From NCBI GenBank assembly GCA_030762175.1, contig CM060833.1:7443001-7507000 (forward strand): a stretch of DNA of 64,000 nt, in the 5' to 3' direction. Origin of the DNA: Metallyticus violacea. Its lineage: Eukaryota > Arthropoda > Insecta > Mantodea > Metallyticidae. Shown here in pieces: positions 45,948-56,600 of the stretch (position 1 is its first letter; each line of letters opens with the position of its first letter). The notes beneath the pieces were generated by a model. That model worked only from the letters and a program-made list of their open reading frames with translations. It did no database searches and was not told the DNA's origin. The translations under genes were made by a program, and so were the position numbers.

Positions 45948-46198
45948 CCACGAGTCGTTAAGGCGCGGACTCGTGAACGGCAGGTCTGGGGTTCGAATCC
46001 CGCCAGGACCGTCCTCCCTGGCTGGCGGTTTTCCAGGTTTTCCTCAGTCCTCATAACTGGGAGGTAGCCTAAACTTAGACCTGGAATGTTTCCTTCCTAA
46101 ACAAAAACAATCCTTTCCCAATATATCATTTCATCTCGTGTATCATCAGTGTTCACCGCCTGTGGTTCCTCAGTAGTAAAAACGGGTGTTAAACACCA
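45948..46198 (+). mobile_element. SINE-B copy
   Basis: Starts GAGTCGTTAAGGCGCGGACT, has B box GGTTCGAATCC at about 45990, body GGACCGTCCTCCCTGGCTGG and CACCGCCTGTGGTTCCTCAG, and a 3' TTAAACACCATTACAAACAC tail. The first bases of the A box are lost. Confidence 0.87.
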
Positions 46199-46630
46199 TT
46201 ACAAACACACACCAAAAAAAAAAACCCTTCAGCTTCATTAACAAATTATTTTAAAACTGGCACAATGGGAAGTATACGCAGTTTCTCTTTACTGATTCAT
46301 AATAAACAAAGGGAAATAATAATACAATGCATGACGTGTTTTATTGGAAAGGCACCAGCTTAAGAAACCGATATTTTGGCAAGTCGAATATTGTACGTGA
46401 AGGCGCTACAGGCGGTTTTCTATTATGTGTTAAGCAATCTTTCTGGCACTTTAATTCTTGATATTTTATAAACATATGATTTAAGACAAACCAAAAAAAT
46501 TGTTAAAAAATGAATATATTCCGAGGGACATACTGATGCACTGCGGGGGGGGGGGGGGGGGCAATAGGTGTCCTATAGTCAACACATATTTGTGTAGAAC
46601 AGCAATTTAAAGGCCCTCACTTTCAACGCT
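46199..46630. other. Unassigned DNA with a G homopolymer
   Basis: A G18 run lies at about 46544-46561; otherwise nothing is recognised. Confidence 0.5.
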
Positions 46631-46742
46631 TTTTTTTTTTTTTTTTTTTCGAAGTAATTTGCTCCTATCTTGCTACAAAGTTGCATGCTCCTTCAGTTTT
46701 ACAGTAAGGCGCTCTAACCACTGAGCCAGTTTAATGTTTACT
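46630..46742 (-). mobile_element. tRNA-headed retrosequence with poly(A)
   Basis: The minus strand reads CTGGCTCAGTGGTTAGAGCG (A box) followed by CCTTACTGTAAAACTGAAGG, an anticodon-arm-like stretch in which CTGTAAA would give anticodon GTA (Tyr). About 45 unrelated bases and then an A run (T run at about 46631-46649) follow. The T arm is missing, so this is a tRNA-derived retrosequence or SINE, not a tRNA gene. The amino-acid origin is tentative. Confidence 0.5.
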
Positions 46743-46769
46743 TGCATGCTCCGGAATCAACCATGGCAA

Positions 46770-47726
46770 AACTAGACAGAACCTTAGACGGCATCAAACT
46801 TCTCTTTGTAGGGCGCGACAATCTTCTGGATTGTCAAAATGACAGACCCTCGGTTTTTCCTTGATAGTTGTAAACCGGAAAAGGTCATATGAAGCCAGAA
46901 CTGGACTGTATGGCGGGTGATTCACCAGTGTCACATTCTCGCAAAAAATTTTTTTCAAAGTGGTGTGCGACATTGTTGTAAAGCAGCAATCCTCGCCACC
47001 CAGACTTCGTTCTTCTTTTCATTAAGAATTATGAGAGTCTTGGGGATGCAAACTGCAGTTGAAAGTGCCTGCTTTTTGTTCCTGCATTGAAGCGGTTGCA
47101 ATATGTCCAGTTTTTGATAAGAACTGGCAATCATCTTCCGGCCTGCACTTCGACATCGCTTAACCTTCATGGGGAGGGGGGGGGGTCATTTGGGAAGACA
47201 CAGGTCCTCGACTGCCTCTTTGAATTCGTGTCGTATTGCTACCTATCTTTCCCCACTTCCAATGATACCCTGGAAACGTCGGGAGCTGCCATTGTCGAAA
47301 CAATCCTTTTCTGGCACCATTCCACTCTTGCTGCCTTATTTCTTTTGTAAGGATGAGGGGTACTTAACGACAACTTCCTCACACGAATATATTTGTGAGG
47401 ATTTCTGACACCTGCGGCGAATAAATGTTTAGAGACTGTTATATATCCACGTAAGTCACCCGCGGATCATTCTTCACTGTGGCTTCTACATGGAAGAATG
47501 TTTCATCAGTGACTACTGATGGTGGGTACTCCATGTCTAAACTCTGCAAACTAGTTACAGGTTTTTGTACATAAAGGAAGCAACGTCTGGAAAAGCTGCC
47601 TGTAATTTTTTCAGGCAGTTGGTTGAAGCCGCACTTATAATCGCAAGAAAATACTCTGGGTTCACATCGGACAGCGAACACACGATCATTGTTGCAGCTG
47701 CAACTGGTGCTGTGACTATTATTCAA
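46770..47726 (-). mobile_element. DDE transposase remnant, copy 2
   Basis: The minus ORF 47439-47726 ends VVTDETFFHVEATVKNDPRV, equivalent to the first catalytic block ('SDEATFHVSG.VN..N.R.W'). Further along a broken frame gives NHPPYSPVLASYDLFRFTTI near 46900, equivalent to the last block (usual SPDLAP, Asp changed to Val here). The block 46950-47420 is shared with 40607-41001 in inverted orientation. Non-functional. Confidence 0.75.
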
Positions 47727-47739
47727 GACTTGCTCTGAC

Positions 47740-48780
47740 CAGTGCTGCCAACAGGAAACATATCTCGAGTTTCTTCAAACCCTTTAATTAAATGAATGTA
47801 TGTTATTTCAGCAAATAATACTACAATTAAATTTACATTCCTTCCTCCACCTTTATAATTTATATCAATTAAAAATTAAACATTTTCAATAATTTGTCAT
47901 TTAGTTTTACTCATTTAACTGATTACTGGAACCTCATCTTTGGCTCATCAGTAGTTTCCTACTGGAATATCCGGAAGGCTTGGGTTCAATTATTCTATTG
48001 CAATTGAATTGTATTACAAATATATCTCAACAGTACATACATTTGTATGAATTTATTTCATAGAACCAATTTCATGCAATTTTCACAAAAAAAGTATACC
48101 TGTTAAAATCAAAGTAAACGATTTACATTTCCACATTCTCAATACATGTAAACTTGCTACTATTAAAACATTTCTCACTTAATCACCTTGATTTTATGGA
48201 GTTGTATTTCTTCCATACCTCATTACAATTAACAGCAGATTGAGTATGTAATGGTGATATTTATTCATTCCTAGATAGTACAATTGTTGACATTATTGTT
48301 CCATTTCTTTTGCCCACCTTCTATAACCATTTTGTCTCACTCTGCCTATGTATTTTCCAAGTTTCTTATATTTTCCTCTCATTTTAGATTTTATATTCTG
48401 CTGCAGTTAATTTCATTTGATAAGTTTTCCCACTTTCATATAAGGAACTGTTTCCTCCAAAACTTGGTTTATTTACATTCTAATAAACAATGCTAAGTAC
48501 TACATGCTTCTTCATACATTGGATATATCCCCTTAATATATCCATTTCTTATATCATTTATATATATAACACATGTCCTAAATCATGCCAGTCCTTCCCT
48601 TCCTGTCTAATCACAGGTTTGAATATATCCTTCTCTTCCCCACATAGTTTTTAGTGTGCTATATAATATCAGAGATATTTTTTACATTAAGATTAGCCCA
48701 TATTTCCTGTTTTTCAATATCTCAATTCTTGTAAATTAAATAGCGATCTCCCTATAAACAATTTATATTAATTTTTTCGT
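47740..48780. other. AT-rich DNA, nothing recognised
   Basis: Pyrimidine-rich ORF 48284-48496 appears to be chance. No repeat is recognised. Confidence 0.4.
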
Positions 48781-48787
48781 TACATAT

Positions 48788-50081
48788 ACAGTCCTTCCCT
48801 GGTTTCCAGGCTCGTTAGAACAGAAACCATGGCAGACACAGCAGAAATGCTTATATCAATGGACAGAGTCTCTCCAAGTTTGCATTCGTAATATGCGCCG
48901 TGGCATAGTTATAGATTTAGTAGCTGGAGGGCAGACAGCGAAAACAAGGCGTTCATTGGTGAACATAATGCTTTATGTGTGTTACAATTCGCTAAATATG
49001 CGTCCTTTGTGACGGTATAACAATCATTTGGTACGAAACATCAACAAGAACCACTTACAGCCAAAACAATTCATGCATGGTACAAAATTTTTGAAGCGAT
49101 CGGCTTCTTGTGTCATGAACAACGGCCAAGAGTGTCGGTTGAGACCGTTGAACATGTGCGAGAAGCATTTGTCAGGAACCCTAAAATGTCGATACGTTAT
49201 CACGCGAGCCAGCAATTGCCAATTCCGCAGCCAAATGGTTGGTGTATTTTATGTTAAGACTTAAATTGAAATCATACCGGACACAGCTGTTGCAGGCGCT
49301 GAGTTCCGAGTATCACAATCGTTGTCTTCAATTATGTGTTGACTTTCAAGAGTGGCTAGAAGAAAACGGTTTTGCTGAATAAATTATTTGTAGTGATGGG
49401 ACCACGTTTCCTGTGTACGGCAAAGTACACCGTTACAATGTACGCGGAAAAACCTGGCGTTGTGGTAGAACAGTCCGTGATTCTTCCAAAGTCCATGTGT
49501 TTTGTGCTGTTTCTTCCTCAAAAGTGTGCGACACATTTTTCTTTACGGAGAAAACTGTTACCGGTCCAGTGTACCCGGACATGCTTCACTATTGGCTAAA
49601 GCCACAGTTACATATAGATAGCCAGGACTTTATCAGCAAAAGGGACTCCATCTCATTTTCATCATGATGTTCGTGAGTACCTCAATGCTGAAATTTCTCG
49701 TAGTTGCTGCTCGAAATGAATCTCCTCTTCTTTAATCTCCAAGGCTACCTGAACTTACCCCATGTGAATTTTGCTTATGGGGTTATGTCAAAAATTGTGT
49801 GTTCGTGCCGTCTTTGCTACATTATTTAGTACAGTTGCGAGAGAGGATCACGCATGCGGTCGCTAATATCGACCCGTTAGATGTTAAGACGTATGTGGCA
49901 AGAGCTTGACTGCAAGGTTGATATCTGCAGCATCACCAATGGAGGATATATGGAACACCTGTAAGGTGAGTACGAAACGTGGAGAGATATTCTATCCTCT
50001 GAAAGTGTTTCTGCTATGTCTATCATGATTACTGTTCTGTCGACTCCCGAAACCAGGGAAGGACTTTAAAATCACCCTGTA
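48788..50081 (+). mobile_element. 1.3-kb TIR transposon with decayed transposase
   Basis: Ends are inverted: CAGTCCTTCCCTGGTTTC (48789-48806) and GAAACCAGGGAAGGACT (50050-50066). The right end continues TTTAAAATCACCCTGTA to a TA; the left end has lost this outer part. The transposase starts at 48829 (MADTAEM) and, through frameshifts, shows a DNA-binding half (EPLTAKTIHAWY, RVSVETVEHVREAF), the catalytic stretch ...GTTFPVYGKVHRYNVR, FCAVSSSKVCDTFFFTEKTV, HHDVREYLNAEI, and LPELTPCEFCLWGYVKN near 49780. Gly or Glu replaces expected catalytic Asp positions in places. Length and ends suggest a once complete element. Confidence 0.87.
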
Positions 50082-50089
50082 TACTGTAG

Positions 50090-50555
50090 GTGCAACTAAT
50101 GTTAATAAAGCTACTATTTAGTTGGAATTTCATTTCTGCATTGACTGTATATCACGTGAATTGCTGAGTATGTATACTTAGCTCCACAGTGCCTGAAAAT
50201 GAACACACTCATATCAGGATCCATCAAGGATTTCAGAGTGAGATCTAGCAATTTCACCACAGGGTCATACACAAGTGTTATGTGACAAGAAAAGCAATAA
50301 ATCACTGTTTTCCTTAGGGAGAATGGTTCTAATGGAATTCAAACTGCAGATCCCCATTTTGGAGTCTGCCCCTGAATCACCAGTCACTCATGTCTGTGAA
50401 GCCACTTGCTGATGTCATTGTGGAGAACAGACTGAAGTTCTTTCAGTTTTCAAAATATTGTTTCATGGTAAGATTACTTTTTGTTATAGTCAGACGCATA
50501 GTTAGCAAACAAACTGCTTAAGGCATTTCAATAAGATAGACAATGTTTAGAAAAT
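50090..50555. other. Unassigned DNA
   Basis: Nothing recognised between the TIR element and the LINE remnant. Confidence 0.4.
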
Positions 50556-50559
50556 ATCT

Positions 50560-51110
50560 AAATTCTGTGTTCAAGCTGGTAGTCCTTAGCTGCTTGACAA
50601 TGTGCCAGTCTTTCATAAATAACGGCGGTTTGTTAGAGTTTTGTCAACCTTCCACATGTCAGCCTATAAGGCTTATTCAGCACAAGAAGAAACGCTTTCG
50701 CTGTTTCCCAAAAATCTGTCCCTTGAACAAGTTGCACTATTTTGGTTCCAGCATCCATTCCCATGTCTTCCCTGGTTATAGAAAGATAAGTTTCTTTCTA
50801 ACCAGGAGTTGATAATTAACCAGGATGTGGCAGGCAGTCTCCTCATCCTGTTTGCACAATCTGCAAATGGGTTCATCTTTACAGAGTCCCACTTTACATA
50901 TTTCCTGAAGTGACCAGTTCAGTAGTTAATGCAACTACTTTTCTTTTTCCTCTTCTATCAATTTTAGGAGAGATGAAGAAAGACTGTTGCTTAGGGCTTT
51001 GAGCCAGTCGATCATAGAAACCATTTAAGGAATGGCTAGTTAACTAGGCTTTAGGAATGAATTGCATCGCTTTCATTATTTAATACTCCAGATCTTCTAA
51101 GTTGTTGGGT
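50560..51110 (-). mobile_element. LINE C-terminal fragment with zinc knuckle
   Basis: Minus-strand frames give LLNWSLQEICKVGLCKDEP followed by ICRLCKQDEETACHILVNYQ, matching the 'L..HL...GL...P.CRLCG.EDET..H.LC.C' end of RNase H-bearing non-LTR elements. The last Cys is lost. RNase H itself is not legible. Confidence 0.68.
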
Positions 51111-51111
51111 A

Positions 51112-51188
51112 TTTCTTGATATACTACTGACTTTAAATGACCCCATTAAAAGAAGCTGAAAGGTGACAAATCTGGCTATCTTTTTGGC
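51112..51188 (-). mobile_element. Short DDE transposase fragment
   Basis: The minus strand reads W.K...PDLSPFSFF.MG, a degraded 'WPPRSPDLSPLDFFLWG' block lying between the LINE fragment and the SINE-B copy. Confidence 0.4.
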
Positions 51189-51192
51189 CATA

Positions 51193-51415
51193 TAGCACCA
51201 CAGATGGCCGAGGTTTTAAGGAATGAACTTGTGAGCTAGAGGCCTGGGGTTAGAATCCCACCAGAACCGTCCTCCCTGAGGTCTTTTCCAGGTTTTCCTG
51301 TCCTCATAAGTGGCCAATGCTAGGGAGGTACCCTAAACTTAGGCCTGGAACGTTTCCTTCCTTAAAAATAAATCCTTTCCCAATATATCATTTCATCTCA
51401 TGTATCATCAGTGTC
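51193..51415 (+). mobile_element. SINE-B copy, diverged
   Basis: GATGGCCGAGGTTTTAAGGA head, degenerate B box GGGTTAGAATCCC, body ACCGTCCTCCCTGAGGTC and TAGGGAGGTACCCTAAACTT, ending near ATCAGTGTCCATCGAACAGT. Lacks a clear A tail. Confidence 0.82.
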
Positions 51416-52160
51416 CATCGAACAGTGGTCTTCGCTTTGTTGTCAAAAACGAATGCCAGGAGCTTCTTCAGTGAAGCAAACACGTGATAATCACTGGACT
51501 ATACAGAGCATGATCAGTAATCTCCCATCCAAAAGACTGAAGTCTAGCAGTGGTCCTTGGCAATCCCAAATGACCTTGAGCATCAACTTCCCAACTGATG
51601 GTATTCAGCAGAATTTTTACATGGCAGACAAACTTGGATGTTTCCACACTGTGCTTCACTACTCTAATTCTGCAGTGAAATGCAATACCCATGTGTCATC
51701 TCCAGTGACAATGAGATAAAGGAAGCTTTCTCCTTCTTGGGAGATTTTTTTTGAATAGTGTTTAACGCTCAATTTTACTGCTGAAGCATTACGAGTAATT
51801 CTGTTAACATGTCAGTGACATCACTATTCTCTTACTCTTGTCTAGGCTATCCAAAAGCTTAGGCACCCACGAACATGAATCCTTGTGATTTTCAATGAAT
51901 TGTGAATGACACCGAAACAGGCTCCATGGTATCCTTTCATCTTTGCATTCATGCAGGCAATGTTTTCCAGTGTGAGCAAGGAACAATGCTGTCAACTGCT
52001 CATTGTCATTAAGGTCTTCTCAGTCATTATTGAACTCACACCTTCATATACTTCTCAAAGCAAGACACTTGTCGGCTGCATTTCCCTATGGATATCGATG
52101 GGCATTCATCCCTTGCTCCCAAGAACCTGTTGCACCACATATGTACCTGAATTGCTCAGT
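51416..52160 (-). mobile_element. Mariner-like transposase remnant
   Basis: Minus-strand frames contain CSWVPKLLDSLDKSKRI near 51850 (the 'ARWVPKLL....K..R' linker) and LIVTGDDTWVLHF near 51700 (first catalytic block TGDETW). A SINE-B tail fragment interrupts the region at 51746-51793. Confidence 0.65.
51746..51793 (-). mobile_element. SINE-B tail fragment
   Basis: TTTTTTTTGAATAGTGTTTA and ACGCTCAATTTTACTGCTGA are the reverse complement of the SINE-B 3' end, embedded in the mariner remnant. Confidence 0.65.
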
Positions 52161-52164
52161 TTTC

Positions 52165-52555
52165 GTCAGAAAAAAAGGGGAGGGGGGCCCTTTTTTATTT
52201 CCGCTCATATATTAACTTAATTTGTCATTTCACTGTCATACACATTTAACTATGTTTCACTCACTGCCATAAGTTTTTTTCTTTAATATGCTTATATTAC
52301 CTGCTATTGTGTCTATTAATAATTCAAGTGCAAAGTGATTAATGATTACATCATTAGTATGTGTTTATGAGGTAAAATTGAGAACTACATTAGATAATTA
52401 ATGGCGGCTGTTGCTATACTGCAACCACAGAATAGAAACCGTTACATGAACTAATGCTGTCAAATTAAAATGTTTTAGCTGCCCAAGTGTAGAAACGACT
52501 TATAAAGGAACACAGGTTTTAAACCAAACACATGGAAGTTTAATACAATATCAGC
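52165..52555. other. AT-rich DNA downstream of CCAR1
   Basis: No feature recognised; probably the region beyond the CCAR1 3' end. Confidence 0.4.
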
Positions 52556-52556
52556 A

Positions 52557-52562
52557 TTTATT
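52557..52562 (-). promoter_or_regulatory. CCAR1: Candidate CCAR1 poly(A) signal
   Basis: AATAAA on the minus strand, about 590 nt downstream of the CCAR1 stop, followed by a GT-rich stretch (CATGTGTTTGGTTT then CCTGTGTTCC). This would give a 3' UTR of about 0.6 kb. Other sites cannot be excluded. Confidence 0.4.
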
Positions 52563-53147
52563 TCAATACATAAAAGTACTTTAAAAAATGTTAATTCTGA
52601 ATATAAAAGGGTCTGCTTTTATGGTAAAATGAAACATATGGACTTAATTAAGAATAGCTCATTCTGTCCTAACAATCACAAATGATATGGAACAGTAACT
52701 TGATGAACACTTAACAACCAAGGGCTATAATGAAATGATGTGCAAGAACTATACATATATTTTATCTTTGTACTTTGTTATGTTTACCTCTTCTTTCGTT
52801 TGTTTCACAAACAAATTTCATGCTTAAACAAAGTTAAAATAAAAACAAATGTGAAGGAAATTCTCTGTTAACACGTTAGTGACTCACGACAGACAATGTT
52901 ATAATGAATCTATCTCTGTGCAATGTTAGATGGGTTATTTTGTAAACGTTACATTTCTGTACAATTTGCAATTTAGTGACACAATAGTATGATTTAACTA
53001 GAACGACTAGAAACATACATCCTTCTGATGTAAATTTCTAGTTCGGTTACAATATTCAAAATATCAATGCAGGATTCCTGCTGCAGTTTGACTTAACCAC
53101 ATAAAAATAGTATGCTAATTTGGCAGATATTCAGGGTATGCTTAGAA

Positions 53148-53483
53148 CTAGGATCTTTCCATTGATTCTTGCCTCTTCTCTTCACTACCTCTGCCAGTTC
53201 CTTCTGCCCTTGTTTTACTGTCCTCAGATTTTACCTTTGATGATTCCAGTTCAGATTTAATTCTGCCTGACTCTTGCTCAGCTTTTGTTTTAAATTTACT
53301 TTCCTCAGCATCAACTTTAGCACCCCATCTGCTCTCATGTGCTTCATGCTTTGACGTTTCCATAATCTCTTCCTTTATATCAGTTATCTGCATTGGTATT
53401 CCCTGAGAACTTCCAGGGTGGATTAATGGAACTATTTTTTCCTGGATTTCTCGCAAGGCAACAAAATATGTATCTGCATTCAT
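53148..53483 (-). CDS. CCAR1: CCAR1 terminal coding exon
   Basis: The acceptor TTTTATTTTACAG ends at 53484; the exon starts in phase 0 with MNADTYFVALREIQEKIVPL and stops at TAG (53150-53148). After a short helical start, comparable to the family's final 'I..L...M..I' helix, it encodes a Lys/Glu/Ser-rich tail (KAEQESGRIKSELESSKVKS) longer than the vertebrate end. The ORF upstream of 53483 (poly-Ile/Tyr) is read-through of the intronic AT repeat and is not coding. Confidence 0.9.
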   Translation of the reverse strand: MNADTYFVALREIQEKIVPLIHPGSSQGIPMQITDIKEEIMETSKHEAHESRWGAKVDAEESKFKTKAEQESGRIKSELESSKVKSEDSKTRAEGTGRGSEEKRQESMERS

Positions 53484-53593
53484 CTGTAAAATAAAAGAAA
53501 ACAAAATTAATGTAAATGATATATATATATATATATATATCATTAGCATTCTTTAGGCTTTCATGGCCAGCTCATTATTGAAATTATCATTAG

Positions 53594-53627
<34 letters not shown>

Positions 53628-56600
53628 ATTTGTTTTATTTAAGGACGCTCTTTAACATCTCAGGTCATCAGTGTCCCATTCAATTCCAGGCGTGAAATGG
53701 CCGAAAAATTTTGCTCAGAGGCCTCTTCCTTCAGACTCGATGTTCTTTTTTGCCCCGTAAATGTACGACATGTGACCCACGGCTTTACTTCCCTTCCGAA
53801 GGAAGCCATACTTAGGATTTTTACACCTGAATAAATCCATCGATCCTGACCAGGTTTGAACCCGAAACCTTGGGTTTAGGAGGCAAGTATGATTATCACT
53901 ACACCATCAGGACTGACATTTTTTTAAAAAAATTTTGGGGGCTCTTTTGACATGGATATAGATTTAAATTAATTTAAAGCCTGTCAACCCTACAATCTGC
54001 ATCATCAGCAGACTGAAATGGGGGAGAGGGTGTTTGGAAGAGTTGTGGCAATAGACATTTGCATGAACATGTAGGTCCTCAAGCTCCATCCTTATACTTC
54101 CCTTCCACTTATCCCTTACTTTTCTCAATAGATCCCTAAATCTTGTTTATTTTCTCTACCTTCATATCTGAATTTTAATTGCCACTATATCTTGTAGTTT
54201 ATACCATTATTCATCCCTGATACTATCCCTCCACTTTTTTCCCTTTTCACATTCTATTAGACAATTCTGTTTCCCACACTAATACATGCTTCTTTAAATT
54301 TTTTTCTTAATCCTTATAGAAATAATACCCCTGTGAGGATCCAAGTAAGACCTATTCTTCTGAATTAATCACAGTTATCTATATATTTCTCCCATCCCTA
54401 ATTTCTTTTAAGTATTTTATATAAGTCTAAAGAACCTTTAACCTCAAAGCTAGCCCAAATCTCTTGCTTCTCTATATCTTCTATTCTTTGTCTCACTTCT
54501 TTCCAAATCTGCTAATGTTACCACACGTCCCCCATACCAATTTCTTCTAAAAGTTTCTCTACCTCTCCAAACCAATTCTCTCTTTGGTATATAAGACATT
54601 CTTTCAGTGCACTGTAATTAATGTCTAATTTTAGACATATGTGCCAATAATTCCAGATTCTCTCTGCTACTATACCTTTCCTCCCTACTCTTCCTAATTC
54701 TGCCAAACTCAATCCCCTCCCCTTGGTGCAACTTTTCGTAACCCCAGAACTTCTTTGCAAAACGTTCTATGTAACATCAACTGTTGTCCATCCCTTTGAC
54801 ACTCCTCAAATTTCATCTTTGACTCAACCACAGTCTGATATAGTCTTTCCAGCTACATATGCTTTTTTCCCCCTATTCTCTGGCCTGTTTCCTAACATCC
54901 CTCTCTTCTTTTCCTTAATCTTGTTCTATGAAAATTCCTGCTCCTTTCAATTTCCTTGCATTGCTCAGAATTTATCATTTAATTTTATTCATTGCTAATC
55001 TAACCACTATTGATGTGGATTTGTTTCCTCTTCTTCCGATTCTAAAGCAAGTCACCATTTCCCATCCAGTCAATTTAATCTCCAAATCTTTCTCAAAAAT
55101 CTCTTGAACTATTTGCAGCAATCGCTTCTCTCTGTTCTCCTCCACTCGAAATTATAATAAATTGTGTCTTCTTAACTCAATTCCATTTTTCTCTCCAACT
55201 TCTCCATTCTTTCTTTACATACACAAAGCACTTCTGCACTACATACACATGCACTTCTTTTTCCACAATACATAGAATGCCTTTGATTTTTGATTGTTGA
55301 CTAATAATGGATTCCAAGTCTTGCTTATTTGAAAATCTGTCTTTAGTTATATTATTTGGATACCGCTCTATTTTAATGGACTTTCTTTTAGCCAGATTAA
55401 AATATCCTATAGTTAGATTTGAAAAGCTGGAATTTTCATAGTGAAATATAATATAATACAGTAAGTTATTTATGAGGAAATCACTCACATTTCACCTCCC
55501 TTTCTGTTACAATTGTTGACCAACTGACCCTGTTCTTTTCCTACTCTAACATAATGTCGTACAATAACAAATATCTAAGTGCTTTATTTTCTATTTCTTT
55601 CATATGAAGCATTCTAATTTCTTCTTTTGCCCTTGTAATCTTTTTATCTATCCCTGAGTTTTTCTTACCAACTATTTCAAAAATACTCCCCAAGGTTGAT
55701 AACACCACCCCCCCTCTTGTTTCCCAGGGTGTCCTCCGACTAGCTGGATCCCCTTTCCACTTCTCCCCACTAGTCTTTTACCACATTCAACTGTTCGGGT
55801 GGTGACCATTATATACACTCTTTCCCTCTCCGTTGGTCTTGGCTGCAGTTTGAAGCTCCCTCTACCCTTCTGGTGCCAAATTCTTGCCCTATTCCCTTTA
55901 CTCTGCCCTCCACAAGTGTAGGTTGTTTTCCATCTCCTATTTCAATGTGCTCCTGTATCACTCCATCAATCTATAACACACTTCCTTTTACAAATGCTTT
56001 TTTCCCTTCTTCCCTTGCTTTCATTAGTCCCCATGTGATAATGTCTTCGTCCACTGCCATGTCAAAACTGCTGGCAACGGCAACTCTTGCTCATTCTTTA
56101 CAATGGCTATCATCATCCTGCTGCTCCAAAAGTATCAACAACTATAAAGTCATGTATGATCCAAGAAAGTGGGCAGGCAGGAGGAAGCTGCTAGAGTGCA
56201 AAGTAAACAGTGGCTGGCCTGCCCACTTTTGCAGATCAGGTGTGATGCAAATTCTTTGTACATATGATGATCAGTTTGAAAATGATCGTTTGAGGATAGA
56301 ATTTAATTGGAACTGAGCTTTTTGAATAAATAATGTGGAAAGACGATACTTTAAGGAATGATGAATGCAAATTTTATTTACATAAGTTATAATGTAAAAT
56401 GTTTGGGACTGCACAAATTAAATAATACATCTGGGAAAACGATAAATCGAGATTCAACTGTAGTTAGACTAACAAAGCATGCTTCACTGTGTTAGATTCC
56501 AAATTTAATTAATATTGAAACTCAATACTCAGGTTCTTCAAAGAACACCAGAATCACCTCAGACACCAACTAACATAACTCCAACCAACGATTCAGCAGT

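Noticed and set aside
45948..46030. tRNA-Ser/Leu gene candidate
   Set aside because: Belongs to the repeated SINE-B family; lacks a proper acceptor stem.
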